From the NCBI GenBank assembly GCA_937884015.1, contig CALGBV010000268.1:1-23082 (forward strand): 23,082 nucleotides of DNA, read 5' to 3'. Below are positions 1 through 7,030 of the stretch, piece by piece. The notes beneath the pieces were generated by a model, which was not told the origin of the DNA, ran no database searches, and worked only from the letters and a program-made list of their open reading frames with translations. Origin of the DNA: an uncultured Bacteroidales bacterium (GTDB taxonomy: Bacteria; Bacteroidota; Bacteroidia; Bacteroidales; F082). The translations under genes and the position numbers were made by a program. The first letter of the stretch is position 1; each line of letters begins with the position of its first letter.

Positions 1-354
1 CGCCGACTCGCTGCTCAGCTTGAGTGCCGCCGGCAAAGCCGCCTGCATCACCTCGCCAAGATGACACATGTAATATTGCCTGACCCAATCCCAAAACTTC
101 AGCTGAATGTCGTTCACAAGCGGTTCATCATCAAGAATATCCATCAGATATTTCACCTCAACAGTGGGCACCTGTTCCGACAGGCTGACGATAAGTCCCG
201 ACATGATTTTGGTCTTGCCGAACTGCACCACCGCCCTCTGCCCTACGCGCACCAAATCATTCATCGCGAAAGGCACACGATAAGTGAAAGTTCCCGGCAC
301 AGGAATCGGCAGCAGAATCTCTGCAAACAATGTTATGCGGCCGTCATCAGACAT
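1..354 (-). CDS. priA: Primosomal protein N' (PriA), N-terminal part, truncated by the window edge
   Basis: PriA is the replication-restart helicase that recognises stalled forks and reloads the replisome. Translating the minus strand from the ATG at 354-352 gives 118 open residues to the left edge with no stop. The N-terminus reads MSDDGRITLFAEILLPIPVP and then GTFTYRVP, followed by a glycine/valine-rich stretch (VRVGQRAVVQFGKTK) and a helix-rich segment (FWDWVRQYYMCHLGEVMQAA). This is the layout of the PriA 3'-DNA-binding domain, which begins with a VxLP...FxY.VP pattern and ends with the YY...GEV..A.LP segment. The helicase and zinc-binding parts lie outside the window. It follows the T9SS plug gene by 176 bp on the same strand, so it may have its own promoter, though no convincing box was found. 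Identity is from family recognition; confidence is good but based on the N-terminus only. Confidence 0.85.
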   Translation of the reverse strand, partial: MSDDGRITLFAEILLPIPVPGTFTYRVPFAMNDLVRVGQRAVVQFGKTKIMSGLIVSLSEQVPTVEVKYLMDILDDEPLVNDIQLKFWDWVRQYYMCHLGEVMQAALPAALKLSSESA

Positions 355-360
355 AGGGAT

Positions 361-530
361 TATTTGACTTTTGGACTATTTGACAATTAGACTTTTTTAC
401 TTGGAATTTCTGGACTCTGAAACCTCTGAACCGTCCCTTCGACAAGCTCAGGGAGCTATTTTTCAACTTTAAACTTTAACACTTTCCACTTCAAAACTTT
501 CAACTTTCCCCTTTAAAACTTTCCCTTCCC
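361..530. repeat. Low-complexity intergenic spacer with degenerate AACTTT-type repeats
   Basis: The 176-bp gap between the plug gene and priA holds no ORF with a recognisable product. Its right part (about 464-528) repeats short units such as AACTTTAA, AACTTTC and CACTTTCC at roughly 7- to 9-bp spacing, so one strand is strongly pyrimidine-rich with A's. The left part (361-400) repeats GACTTTT and TTTGAC. Such strings are common in Bacteroidales intergenic DNA (general recollection). Function is unknown, and no intrinsic terminator with a T-run is visible. Confidence 0.6.
434..454. repeat. Short palindrome-ended interspersed element (CCCTTCGACAAGCTCAGGG)
   Basis: Positions 435-453 read CCCTTCGACAAGCTCAGGG. 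The outer arms TCCCT (434-438) and AGGGA (450-454) are complementary, leaving an 11-nt loop. The core CCTGAGCTTGTCGAAGG (minus strand) resembles a short motif that recurs between genes in many unrelated bacterial genomes; that is recollection, not a search made here. Only one copy is seen in this window. It could act as a weak hairpin downstream of the plug gene, but no T-run follows it. Confidence 0.5.
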
Positions 531-1802
531 TCAGTGCGAATTAACCACCGAATAACCAATCAGTTCATCATAACCTTTGGTCGGGTTAAAGTAGTAGAAA
601 TAAAGCGAATACACGTTATTGGTCTCCCAAAAACTGCCTGCCGTCAAGTCCGTTGAGACTATGCCCGTTTTCCGGTCAGCCGTTGCAAACATGAAATTGT
701 AAAAACCTTGTTTCAGCAGCATCGAGCAAGTATAGCCACGCAGTTTGTAATCGTAGGTCATCCTGTTGTTGTCGTTGAAAATCCAATCGTTAATAGCACC
801 CATGATGTAGACATCCTCAGTCAAAGGCGAATCCCAACGCAAGAAGAAATTCACCCAAGCATAATCAGCTTCAGTGGACGTGTCAAGATTCTCATTTTCA
901 ACACGAATGAATTTCTTTCCGTGAACATCTTCGTAGGTGGAATAAGGTTTTCGCGCCCGTGATTCGCAAGTCAGGATGTCAATCACATACGATTCATCGG
1001 TTTGGTAAATGTGCGCCAGATTCTCCGACTGGAAGCGGAAATTACTGATGTCGAAACGGCGGTATTGGTTGGAACCATCGAAAACCGTCAGCGGATTATG
1101 TTCGTAGGAGATATAATCGGGATAGACGTATAATGGCTTCAGACCCTCAACGGCATTGTCCCAACGTCCGTTTTGACGAATGGTCAAATTGCTGTATTGC
1201 TGCACATTACCATTAGGAATATTACTCATCACGGCACGGATATCAAGTTGCTGATGCGTGTCGGTCAGCGACAAATCATCGGGATAACGCGGCACCGAAG
1301 CCCCGACATGGGCCTTCTCGTCGATGACCATGAAACGGCGCGTGAAATAGATGTTTTCCTCGCTCATGTCATCACCGAAAACAATGAGCAGATAATTGCC
1401 CGAAATGAGCGGCTGCATGTCTTCCTTCGGAAAAACCAGCTGATAATTGACATAATCAATCAGCGTATTTACCGAAAAAGCGAAATCATCAATTCGGTCG
1501 GAATCGAAACCCGAAGCATATTGCATGCGCTGAATGTCAGTCGGTTGCCAATCGTGCGTGCAATGAATGAAAGTATAGTTCAGCACTTCGCCATCATTAC
1601 CAAGCACATCAAACGACAAAGTGAGCCTTTCCACCATATCATCCAGCGGAATAATCGGGTCATTCAACTGATTGCCATCAGCATAAAGCAGAACGGTCTG
1701 AACCTCAGGCTTATAGTTCAAGTCGCCATAATAAGGCAAATCCTGGGCAAAAAAGCGCAACGACAGAAAAAAGCTAAGTATCAGGATGAGCGTCTTTTTC
1801 AT
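531..1802 (-). CDS. T9SS plug-domain protein (DUF5103 family)
   Basis: The protein of 423 residues starts with a signal peptide (MKKTLILILSFFLSLRFFAQ, cleavage near residue 19-20), so it is exported. The mature part matches my recollection of the DUF5103 family: an N-terminal segment LPYYGDLNYKPEVQTVLLY, a PL.DMVERLTLSFD segment, a stretch THDWQPTDIQRMQYASGF, and a C-terminal beta-rich domain with DYAWVNFFLR, GAINDW and QGFYNFMF. The family is now named for the T9SS plug, which closes the periplasmic side of the SprA translocon when that channel carries no cargo. Family length (about 420) fits a complete gene. It starts 3 bp after the ACP stop codon, so it is probably cotranscribed with the lipid genes. 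Whether this copy is the SprA plug or a paralogue cannot be decided here. Confidence 0.8.
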   Translation of the reverse strand: MKKTLILILSFFLSLRFFAQDLPYYGDLNYKPEVQTVLLYADGNQLNDPIIPLDDMVERLTLSFDVLGNDGEVLNYTFIHCTHDWQPTDIQRMQYASGFDSDRIDDFAFSVNTLIDYVNYQLVFPKEDMQPLISGNYLLIVFGDDMSEENIYFTRRFMVIDEKAHVGASVPRYPDDLSLTDTHQQLDIRAVMSNIPNGNVQQYSNLTIRQNGRWDNAVEGLKPLYVYPDYISYEHNPLTVFDGSNQYRRFDISNFRFQSENLAHIYQTDESYVIDILTCESRARKPYSTYEDVHGKKFIRVENENLDTSTEADYAWVNFFLRWDSPLTEDVYIMGAINDWIFNDNNRMTYDYKLRGYTCSMLLKQGFYNFMFATADRKTGIVSTDLTAGSFWETNNVYSLYFYYFNPTKGYDELIGYSVVNSH

Positions 1803-1805
1803 AAA

Positions 1806-2054
1806 TTACTTTTTCGACAGTTTCTCCAAAAAAGCGACGACATCGCCAACCGTGCTGAAAGTGGCCAAAGCCTCATCCGGAATCATAATGCCGTAATCGT
1901 CCTCAATACGCAACAAAAGTTGCAGAATATCAATGGAATCGGCGCCTAAATCTCTCTTGATTTGCGAATCCATCTGAATGCTTTCGACAGGCTTTCTCAG
2001 TTGCTTCGCCATGATTTTCTGTACTTCTTCAAAAACATTTTCAATCTTCTTCAT
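1806..2054 (-). CDS. Acyl carrier protein
   Basis: The 82-residue acidic protein has the acyl carrier protein fold pattern. The phosphopantetheine attachment motif is G-A-D-S-I-D with Ser40 as the likely attachment site. It is followed by a recognition helix (ILQLLLRIEDDYGIMIPDE) and a last helix after TVGDVVAFLEKL. It carries acyl chains as thioesters in the cytoplasm. The start codon lies inside the 3' end of plsX (14-bp overlap), which points to translational coupling and to PlsX as its direct partner: PlsX converts acyl-ACP to acyl-phosphate and back. The motif has Ile in place of the usual Leu after Ser and the N-terminus (MKKIENVFEEVQKIMAKQL) is unlike typical housekeeping AcpP, so it may be a second, specialised ACP. 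No symbol is given for that reason. Confidence 0.88.
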   Translation of the reverse strand: MKKIENVFEEVQKIMAKQLRKPVESIQMDSQIKRDLGADSIDILQLLLRIEDDYGIMIPDEALATFSTVGDVVAFLEKLSKK

Positions 2055-3063
2055 AGTGTTCGTATTTTAAGATTTCCTTTTCTATTTTTTCACCTAATTC
2101 GCTGACTTTCATACGATAGGCTTGTTCTATACATTTTTCGATGGCCACCGCCTTGCTGCTTCCGTGACCTTTCACAACCACTTTTTCAGTGCCTAACAAA
2201 ACGCTGCCGCCGTAGTTCTGGTAGTTCATGAATTCCTTTTCCTCGGCAAACATGCGTTTCATCAGCAAGGCACCCATTTTATACAAAGTGCGCGAATAGA
2301 TGTCCTTCTTGATTTTTTTAAGCAGTTCGAGTGCTGTCCCTTCGGTCGTCTTCACCAGCACATTGCCAGAAAAACCGTCGCAAACCACAGCATCGTAATT
2401 GCCCGAAAGCAAGTCACGGCTCTCCATATTGCCAACAAAATTAAGGCAATCCGTGTTTTGCAAAAGTTGGTAAGCCTCTTTGCGGATGTCGTCGCCTTTT
2501 TCGGCTTCCTTGCCTACATTAAGCAACGCAATGCGCGGATTCTGAACCTTATAGACATTCTCAAGATAAAGACTTGCCATGATTGCAAACTGACGCAAAT
2601 GCGCCGATGTGACTTCTACATTGGCGCCGCTGTCGCAAATGCCGACGATGCCGCCCGCCATGGTAGGCAAAATCGGGCAAAAAGCAGGACGAATAACACC
2701 CTGCAAACGTCCCAAACGCACCAAAGCCGCCGTCACCAAAGCACCTGTCGAACCCACGCTGACCATGCCTGCAATGTCGTCTTCATCACGCAAAAGACGG
2801 ATGGCTTTTATCATCGAACTTTCACGTTTCAAACGGATCACGTCAGTCGGTTTTTCATCGCATCCGATGACTTCGGGCGCATGGACAATCTCAAGGCGCG
2901 ACTTGTCGTAATTTCGGCCTTCCAGTTTGGCTTTCAAAACGTTTTCGTCACCCGTAAGGATGAGATGCAAATCGGGATTTTTCGACAAAGCCGACAAGCT
3001 TCCATCGATGTTAGCATCAGGGCTATGGTCGCCGCCAAAACAATCTATTACTATCTTAATCAT
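2041..3063 (-). CDS. plsX: Phosphate acyltransferase PlsX
   Basis: PlsX exchanges the acyl group between acyl-ACP and inorganic phosphate, giving acyl-phosphate for glycerol-3-phosphate acylation in the PlsX/PlsY route. The 340-residue protein has the family N-terminus MIKIVIDCFGGDHSPDANI (DxxGGDxxP), the segment GMVSVGSTGALVTAAL, RPAFCPILPTMAG, DSGANVE, LLNVGKEAEKGDD, and CDGFSGNVLVKTTEG. Length and motif order are typical and the start is unambiguous. It lies 12 bp after the acyltransferase gene and overlaps the ACP gene by 14 bp. Its position beside FakA- and FakB-like genes suggests that acyl-phosphate made from free fatty acid is also its substrate for acyl-ACP formation. Confidence 0.93.
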   Translation of the reverse strand: MIKIVIDCFGGDHSPDANIDGSLSALSKNPDLHLILTGDENVLKAKLEGRNYDKSRLEIVHAPEVIGCDEKPTDVIRLKRESSMIKAIRLLRDEDDIAGMVSVGSTGALVTAALVRLGRLQGVIRPAFCPILPTMAGGIVGICDSGANVEVTSAHLRQFAIMASLYLENVYKVQNPRIALLNVGKEAEKGDDIRKEAYQLLQNTDCLNFVGNMESRDLLSGNYDAVVCDGFSGNVLVKTTEGTALELLKKIKKDIYSRTLYKMGALLMKRMFAEEKEFMNYQNYGGSVLLGTEKVVVKGHGSSKAVAIEKCIEQAYRMKVSELGEKIEKEILKYEHYEED

Positions 3064-3075
3064 GCACTTACAATA

Positions 3076-4380
3076 TTACTTCTTATCTTCATACATGTAA
3101 TCATACCATTTGAAATTCTTCCACAAGTTTTCGTGAAGACGGTGCATTTCCTCTGTCAATACAAGCATTTTGCCCACCGACTGACGTTCCGGGAAGAAAT
3201 CGTAATACTCCCTATCGATATAAAGCGAAAAATAAGACGTGTCAGTAACGATAGGCAGCGAATACAGCACGCTGTAAGGCAAATCGAAATGCCACGCCTC
3301 GCCTTGTTTCGTTCCATCAAAATGCATGCCGCTGTGATCGATGGTAAGCACACCTTCTCCGCAAGGCTCCGATGTGCCTAAATGCTTGATATAATGGTCG
3401 GTCGGGAGATTTCCGACTTTTACTCTTTCTGAAAAGCTGTAATTCGGGTTTTCCCTGATTTCACGAATGATTTCCTGACGCTCATATTCGACCCACTTGG
3501 TTGGAAATTCAGGTATTACGCAATCCTTATCGAAAGGCTCAAACTCATAATAATCATTCATTTTGGCGCCATTGCCGCACTTGTTGCACTTGATGTAATC
3601 CTTTTCAGCAGTCATGTCGAGTTCGGCACCACATTTCGGGCATTTGTAGCAAATCTCGTTCAGTTTCTCGCAAATTCTGCCATCGGTCTTCCACTTGATA
3701 TGCTTTTCCTTGTTCCATTCGTAATCATCGTGACGAAAAGCTTCGTTGATGGTGTCTTCAATTTGCTCAGGCGTCATGCTTTGCAGCTGTTCGGATGTCA
3801 GCAAAAGCGAAAGTTCCGCTTCCACTCTGCCTTGTCTTTCATCGAGGCAGACTTTCGTGCTGGTCAAATAGGAACCGGCAAGTTTCACGAAATAAACCGG
3901 AATATGATAAAACTGGAGGAACCTTCCCGTGCCAGGCACAATCGGCTGATTCTGACCATAAATGGAACTCATCCCTTCAGGCGAAAAAGCAATGCAGCCG
4001 CCTTTCTTGATGATATTGTTCATGGCGCGCACACTACACATATCGTCGGCATAGTTTTTCTTCGGAATGATATTCATCAGTCTGAAAACCAAATGCAAAT
4101 GGCTTCTGAAAAACTCGTTGTATCCTGCCAGGATATTGATTCTTCGCGGATAAGTGGCCTCCATCACGAAAGCATGGTCAAGTCTTGAAAGATGATTCCA
4201 AATGACAAAACAAGGGCCTTTGCAATCGTTGATATTGTCCTTAATCGTGTAATGCGGCCTGTATTTCGGCGCCACGAAACCGCTTATGATGACGCGATAC
4301 AAGAAAAGAAACGGTCGAGGTGGCAGATTGTACTTCCTTTTTGCCAGTTTCTCCTGCAAAGTTGGCTTTGACGATTTCAT
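3076..4380 (-). CDS. PlsC-like lysophospholipid acyltransferase with an internal zinc ribbon
   Basis: The first 170 residues look like a glycerolipid acyltransferase domain: the catalytic HX4D box is NHLSRLD (His63, Asp68) and the substrate-binding block is FSPEGMS (residues 132-138). The enzyme would transfer an acyl chain from acyl-ACP or acyl-CoA to a (lyso)phospholipid at the membrane. After this domain comes a Cys4 zinc-ribbon pattern with CxxC pairs at Cys247/Cys250 and Cys265/Cys268, plus a further Cys244. A C-terminal part of about 160 residues follows with no motif I recognise. At 434 residues it is much longer than PlsC (about 240). It sits 23 bp after the fakB-like gene and 12 bp before plsX, so it belongs to the same operon. 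Substrate position (sn-1 or sn-2) is not decidable. The acyltransferase call is firm; the role of the ribbon is unknown. Confidence 0.82.
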   Translation of the reverse strand: MKSSKPTLQEKLAKRKYNLPPRPFLFLYRVIISGFVAPKYRPHYTIKDNINDCKGPCFVIWNHLSRLDHAFVMEATYPRRINILAGYNEFFRSHLHLVFRLMNIIPKKNYADDMCSVRAMNNIIKKGGCIAFSPEGMSSIYGQNQPIVPGTGRFLQFYHIPVYFVKLAGSYLTSTKVCLDERQGRVEAELSLLLTSEQLQSMTPEQIEDTINEAFRHDDYEWNKEKHIKWKTDGRICEKLNEICYKCPKCGAELDMTAEKDYIKCNKCGNGAKMNDYYEFEPFDKDCVIPEFPTKWVEYERQEIIREIRENPNYSFSERVKVGNLPTDHYIKHLGTSEPCGEGVLTIDHSGMHFDGTKQGEAWHFDLPYSVLYSLPIVTDTSYFSLYIDREYYDFFPERQSVGKMLVLTEEMHRLHENLWKNFKWYDYMYEDKK

Positions 4381-4403
4381 AATAGCATATTATAATCAAC
4401 AGA

Positions 4404-5273
4404 TTAACGATGAATGGCATGAAAACACACGCCCACGCCGTTTGGACCGCAATGCGAACCTGCCGTCGGATTGGTGCAAACATATTCAAGCTTCAGGTCG
4501 TCGCCGAACTTTGCCTTGAGCATTTCGCCCAACTGCTTGGCCAAATCGAGAGCATCGGTGTGACCCACCACAATGCGGTGATTCTTAATGTCGTCGCCCA
4601 AATCCTCGACATATTTCAGCAAGCGTTCCATCGCCTTAACACGGCCTTTTTCGGTGCCATTGCTCACCATTTTGCCTTCCGAACTCATGTAGATGATTGG
4701 ACGCAAGCCGATTAAGCCGCCCATAGTGGCAGCTAAACCGCTTACACGACCGCTGCGACGGAAGAATTTCAAATCGTCAGCAAAGAAATACATAGCAAAA
4801 TGGTCGATTTCGGTCTTGCTCCATGCCACGATTTCCTCAGCGGTCTTTCCTGCCTTCACAAGGTCGCCAATTTCACGGACAATCAGATAACTGATGGTCG
4901 TAATTCCTTTTGTATCAATGCTATAAAATTTTCGTTCAGGATATTTTGCCTTCAATTTTTCGACAGCTTGATTCATCACATCGAAGGTGACGGTCATGGC
5001 AGCTGAAAAATGTGCATAAAGAATATCGTTGCCCGCAGCAAATTCAGGTTCGAAGTAATTGATGTAATCGTTTTCCGAAATGGCGCTTGTAGTCGGCAAC
5101 GTGCCCCTGCGCAAAATATCGTAGAAAGCATGATAATCGTATTCCTCAAAATCGACGTATGGATAAATGGTCTTTCCGTCGTAACTGTATGGCATACTGA
5201 TGAGTTTGCAACCGTATTCGGCAGCTTCCTTCAAGCCAAAATCGGTATCTGTATCGGTGAAAAATGTCAACAT
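4404..5273 (-). CDS. fakB: DegV-family fatty-acid-binding protein (FakB-like)
   Basis: This 289-residue DegV-family protein fits FakB, which holds a free fatty acid so that FakA can phosphorylate its carboxylate. Family landmarks are the fatty-acid head-group loop PTTSAIS (residues 60-66, Ser63 matching the conserved TS motif), the FFRRSGRVSG segment that supplies the conserved Arg, LIGLRPII, and VVGHTDALD, where the conserved His lies. The usual N-terminal D-S-S/T-D motif is here TDTDTDF, so the first serine is replaced. The start overlaps the end of the fakA-like gene by 7 bp, implying translational coupling and a stoichiometric complex. Bacteria often hold several FakB paralogues with different chain preferences; the preference here cannot be read. 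Family call is strong; the FakB role rests on the operon partner. Confidence 0.85.
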   Translation of the reverse strand: MLTFFTDTDTDFGLKEAAEYGCKLISMPYSYDGKTIYPYVDFEEYDYHAFYDILRRGTLPTTSAISENDYINYFEPEFAAGNDILYAHFSAAMTVTFDVMNQAVEKLKAKYPERKFYSIDTKGITTISYLIVREIGDLVKAGKTAEEIVAWSKTEIDHFAMYFFADDLKFFRRSGRVSGLAATMGGLIGLRPIIYMSSEGKMVSNGTEKGRVKAMERLLKYVEDLGDDIKNHRIVVGHTDALDLAKQLGEMLKAKFGDDLKLEYVCTNPTAGSHCGPNGVGVCFHAIHR

Positions 5274-6904
5274 AACACAATTATATAATTATAAACAGGT
5301 TGATTTCCTTCGGTTAAAATGAATTCCGTTCTCGGATAAATTCCTTGCAAACGGTTTATTAAACTCTCATTATCAATTTGTTGCGTTTCCTCTCCGCTAA
5401 AAATCAGAGCCACATCGTGATCAGCAGTTTGCATTTTGTCGCAAAGCTGGACGACTGCTTCCAAAACATTGTCGGCATCGGAAAGAATTGTACCCCCACT
5501 GATGCCCAGACAATCATCCTTGCGAATGTCGAAACCGTCAATCGAAGTATCGCGCGTGGCACGAGTGACGACACCACACGTCACGGCATCCATCGTTTCT
5601 TGCACAGCCGCAACGATGGCATCTGTATCTTTCGATGAAGTATCCAACGATGCGATGGCCACATAACCAGCACCTATCGTCTTGGAAGACAGCACGACAA
5701 CCTTCGACTTTTCATACAATTCGGCAGCTTGTTTAGCCGTTAGGATAATGTTTGAATTGTTCGGGAACACGAAAATGGTCTCGGCATCAATTTTGTCGAA
5801 AGCATCGAGGAAACTCTGCGCCGACGGATTCATAGTCTGTCCGCCTTCGATGACAAAATCGGCACCAGCCTCAACGAAAGCATTCACCAGACCATTTCCC
5901 GAAGCGACAGCAACCACGCCGTAGGCTTTCTTCGGCTTCGAAAAAGCATTGCGGATCGTGGTTTCGTGATGCTGCAAGGTCATATTTTCAATCTTCAAAG
6001 TGAGAAATTCACCCCAACGCTGACAATGCGAAAGAATGTCACCAGGCGTCTTGGTATGCACATGAACCTTGACAATGCTTCCATCGCGGAAAGCCACGAC
6101 GGAATCGCCGTTAGCAGTCAGGTAATCAATGATTTCCTGGACATCAAAAGTCTCAAGATTCACTTTTGAAGTTTGCAAACGAAGCAAAAATTCGGTGCAA
6201 TAGCCAAAAACCAATTCACTGTCAGCAGTAAATGCATCAAGATTGACTTGAGGCTTCTTCTCATCTTTTTGTGATGTCGCATCTATTTCATTCTGAAGCA
6301 TTTCGCCATTCAAAGCTTTCATCATTCCTCGGAAAATGCAGAGCAGACCTGCACCGCCACTATCGACCACGCCTGCTTCTTTCAGGACAGGAAGCAAATC
6401 GGGCGTGCGGTCCAACGAAGCCTCCATCTCAAGCGACAAAGCATTGAAATAGGCATCAAACGAATCCGTATTCAGGTCATTTGCCACTCTGACACTATCC
6501 TTTAAAACCGTAAGAATAGTACCTTCAACCGGAACAGTCACAGCATGATACGATTCCTCAACGCCACAAGTCATCGCCTTGGCAAATTCCACAACATTGA
6601 CATCGTACTTGTCTTTCAAGCCTTTTGCAATGCCAGCAAAAATACGCGAAAGAATGACTCCCGAATTGCCTCGCGCCCCCAAAAGCATACCTTTCGACAA
6701 GGCATCGGCAACCAAACCTATGCTTTCATCGCCACATGCTACCTCCATTGCTTGGCCGCAACCTGCGCTGATGGTCATAAACATATTGTCGCCCGTATCT
6801 CCATCAGGGATTGGGAAAACATTCAAATCGTTAATTATCTTGCAGTTGGATTTCAGTTCAAAAGAACCATTCAACACCATTTCTGCAAACTTTTTTCCTC
6901 TCAT
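5267..6904 (-). CDS. fakA: DAK2/DegV-associated fatty-acid kinase (FakA-like)
   Basis: FakA phosphorylates FakB-bound fatty acids with ATP. The 545-residue product matches FakA in length and domain order. An N-terminal DhaL/DAK2 kinase domain has DGDTGDN (34-40, Mg/ADP-binding aspartates), GNSG (79-82) and DSGGAG (181-186). A middle domain has GYCTEF (Cys236) and VHVH (His281, His283), the Cys/His/His set that binds zinc in characterised FakA. A C-terminal DegV-like domain follows. The ATG at 6904 is preferred because MRGKKFAEMVLNGS aligns with the family N-terminus. An in-frame upstream ATG at 6958 would add 18 residues and would lie upstream of the promoter-like box at 6927-6934. It is the first gene of the minus-strand lipid operon and is divergent from nqrA. 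FakA is best known from Firmicutes; I see no sign of recent transfer such as odd codon use. Confidence 0.85.
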   Translation of the reverse strand: MRGKKFAEMVLNGSFELKSNCKIINDLNVFPIPDGDTGDNMFMTISAGCGQAMEVACGDESIGLVADALSKGMLLGARGNSGVILSRIFAGIAKGLKDKYDVNVVEFAKAMTCGVEESYHAVTVPVEGTILTVLKDSVRVANDLNTDSFDAYFNALSLEMEASLDRTPDLLPVLKEAGVVDSGGAGLLCIFRGMMKALNGEMLQNEIDATSQKDEKKPQVNLDAFTADSELVFGYCTEFLLRLQTSKVNLETFDVQEIIDYLTANGDSVVAFRDGSIVKVHVHTKTPGDILSHCQRWGEFLTLKIENMTLQHHETTIRNAFSKPKKAYGVVAVASGNGLVNAFVEAGADFVIEGGQTMNPSAQSFLDAFDKIDAETIFVFPNNSNIILTAKQAAELYEKSKVVVLSSKTIGAGYVAIASLDTSSKDTDAIVAAVQETMDAVTCGVVTRATRDTSIDGFDIRKDDCLGISGGTILSDADNVLEAVVQLCDKMQTADHDVALIFSGEETQQIDNESLINRLQGIYPRTEFILTEGNQPVYNYIIVLC

Positions 6905-6926
6905 TTCCTTATCTTTCAAAAGTTCA

Positions 6927-6959
6927 CAAAAATAGTCAAAAAACGAATATGCCGACAAA
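6927..6959 (-). promoter_or_regulatory. Putative Bacteroidota-type promoter for the fakA operon
   Basis: On the minus strand, positions 6934-6927 read TATTTTTG, which fits the Bacteroidota -7 box TAnnTTTG. A TTTG at 6959-6956 lies 21 bp upstream, fitting the -33 element. Transcription would start roughly 16 nt before the ATG at 6904. The match is short and the region is AT-rich, so chance is possible. Confidence 0.45.
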
Positions 6960-7013
6960 AAGAATACAACTTGAAGTTTCTAAAAGAAAACCCAAGTCTA
7001 TCGAATAATTCAC

Positions 7014-7022
7014 TACCTTTGC
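7014..7022 (+). promoter_or_regulatory. Putative -7 box of the nqr operon promoter
   Basis: Positions 7014-7022 read TACCTTTGC, a full match to the Bacteroidota -7 consensus TAnnTTTGC. No clear TTTG or TTG lies at the expected -33 position. The nqrA ATG at 7031 begins only 8 nt after the box, so the transcript would have an extremely short leader or none. Confidence 0.5.
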
Positions 7023-7030
7023 GGCAAATA

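Noticed and set aside
61..390. Plus-strand open frame at the left edge
   Set aside because: The minus strand of the same stretch encodes the PriA N-terminus, which explains the sequence.
434..454. Intrinsic terminator for the plug gene
   Set aside because: Only 5-bp arms, an 11-nt loop and no T-run after the stem on the minus strand.
2458..3381. A 307-codon plus-strand open frame opposite plsX and the acyltransferase
   Set aside because: It is a shadow of two well-conserved minus-strand genes and has no recognisable family feature.
6904..6958. An 18-residue N-terminal extension of the FakA-like protein
   Set aside because: The extension does not match the family start and begins upstream of the likely promoter box.
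6545..7030. An open frame extending nqrA upstream by 162 codons
   Set aside because: It runs antisense to the conserved fakA kinase domain and across the promoter region; the NqrA family N-terminus begins at 7031 or 7037.
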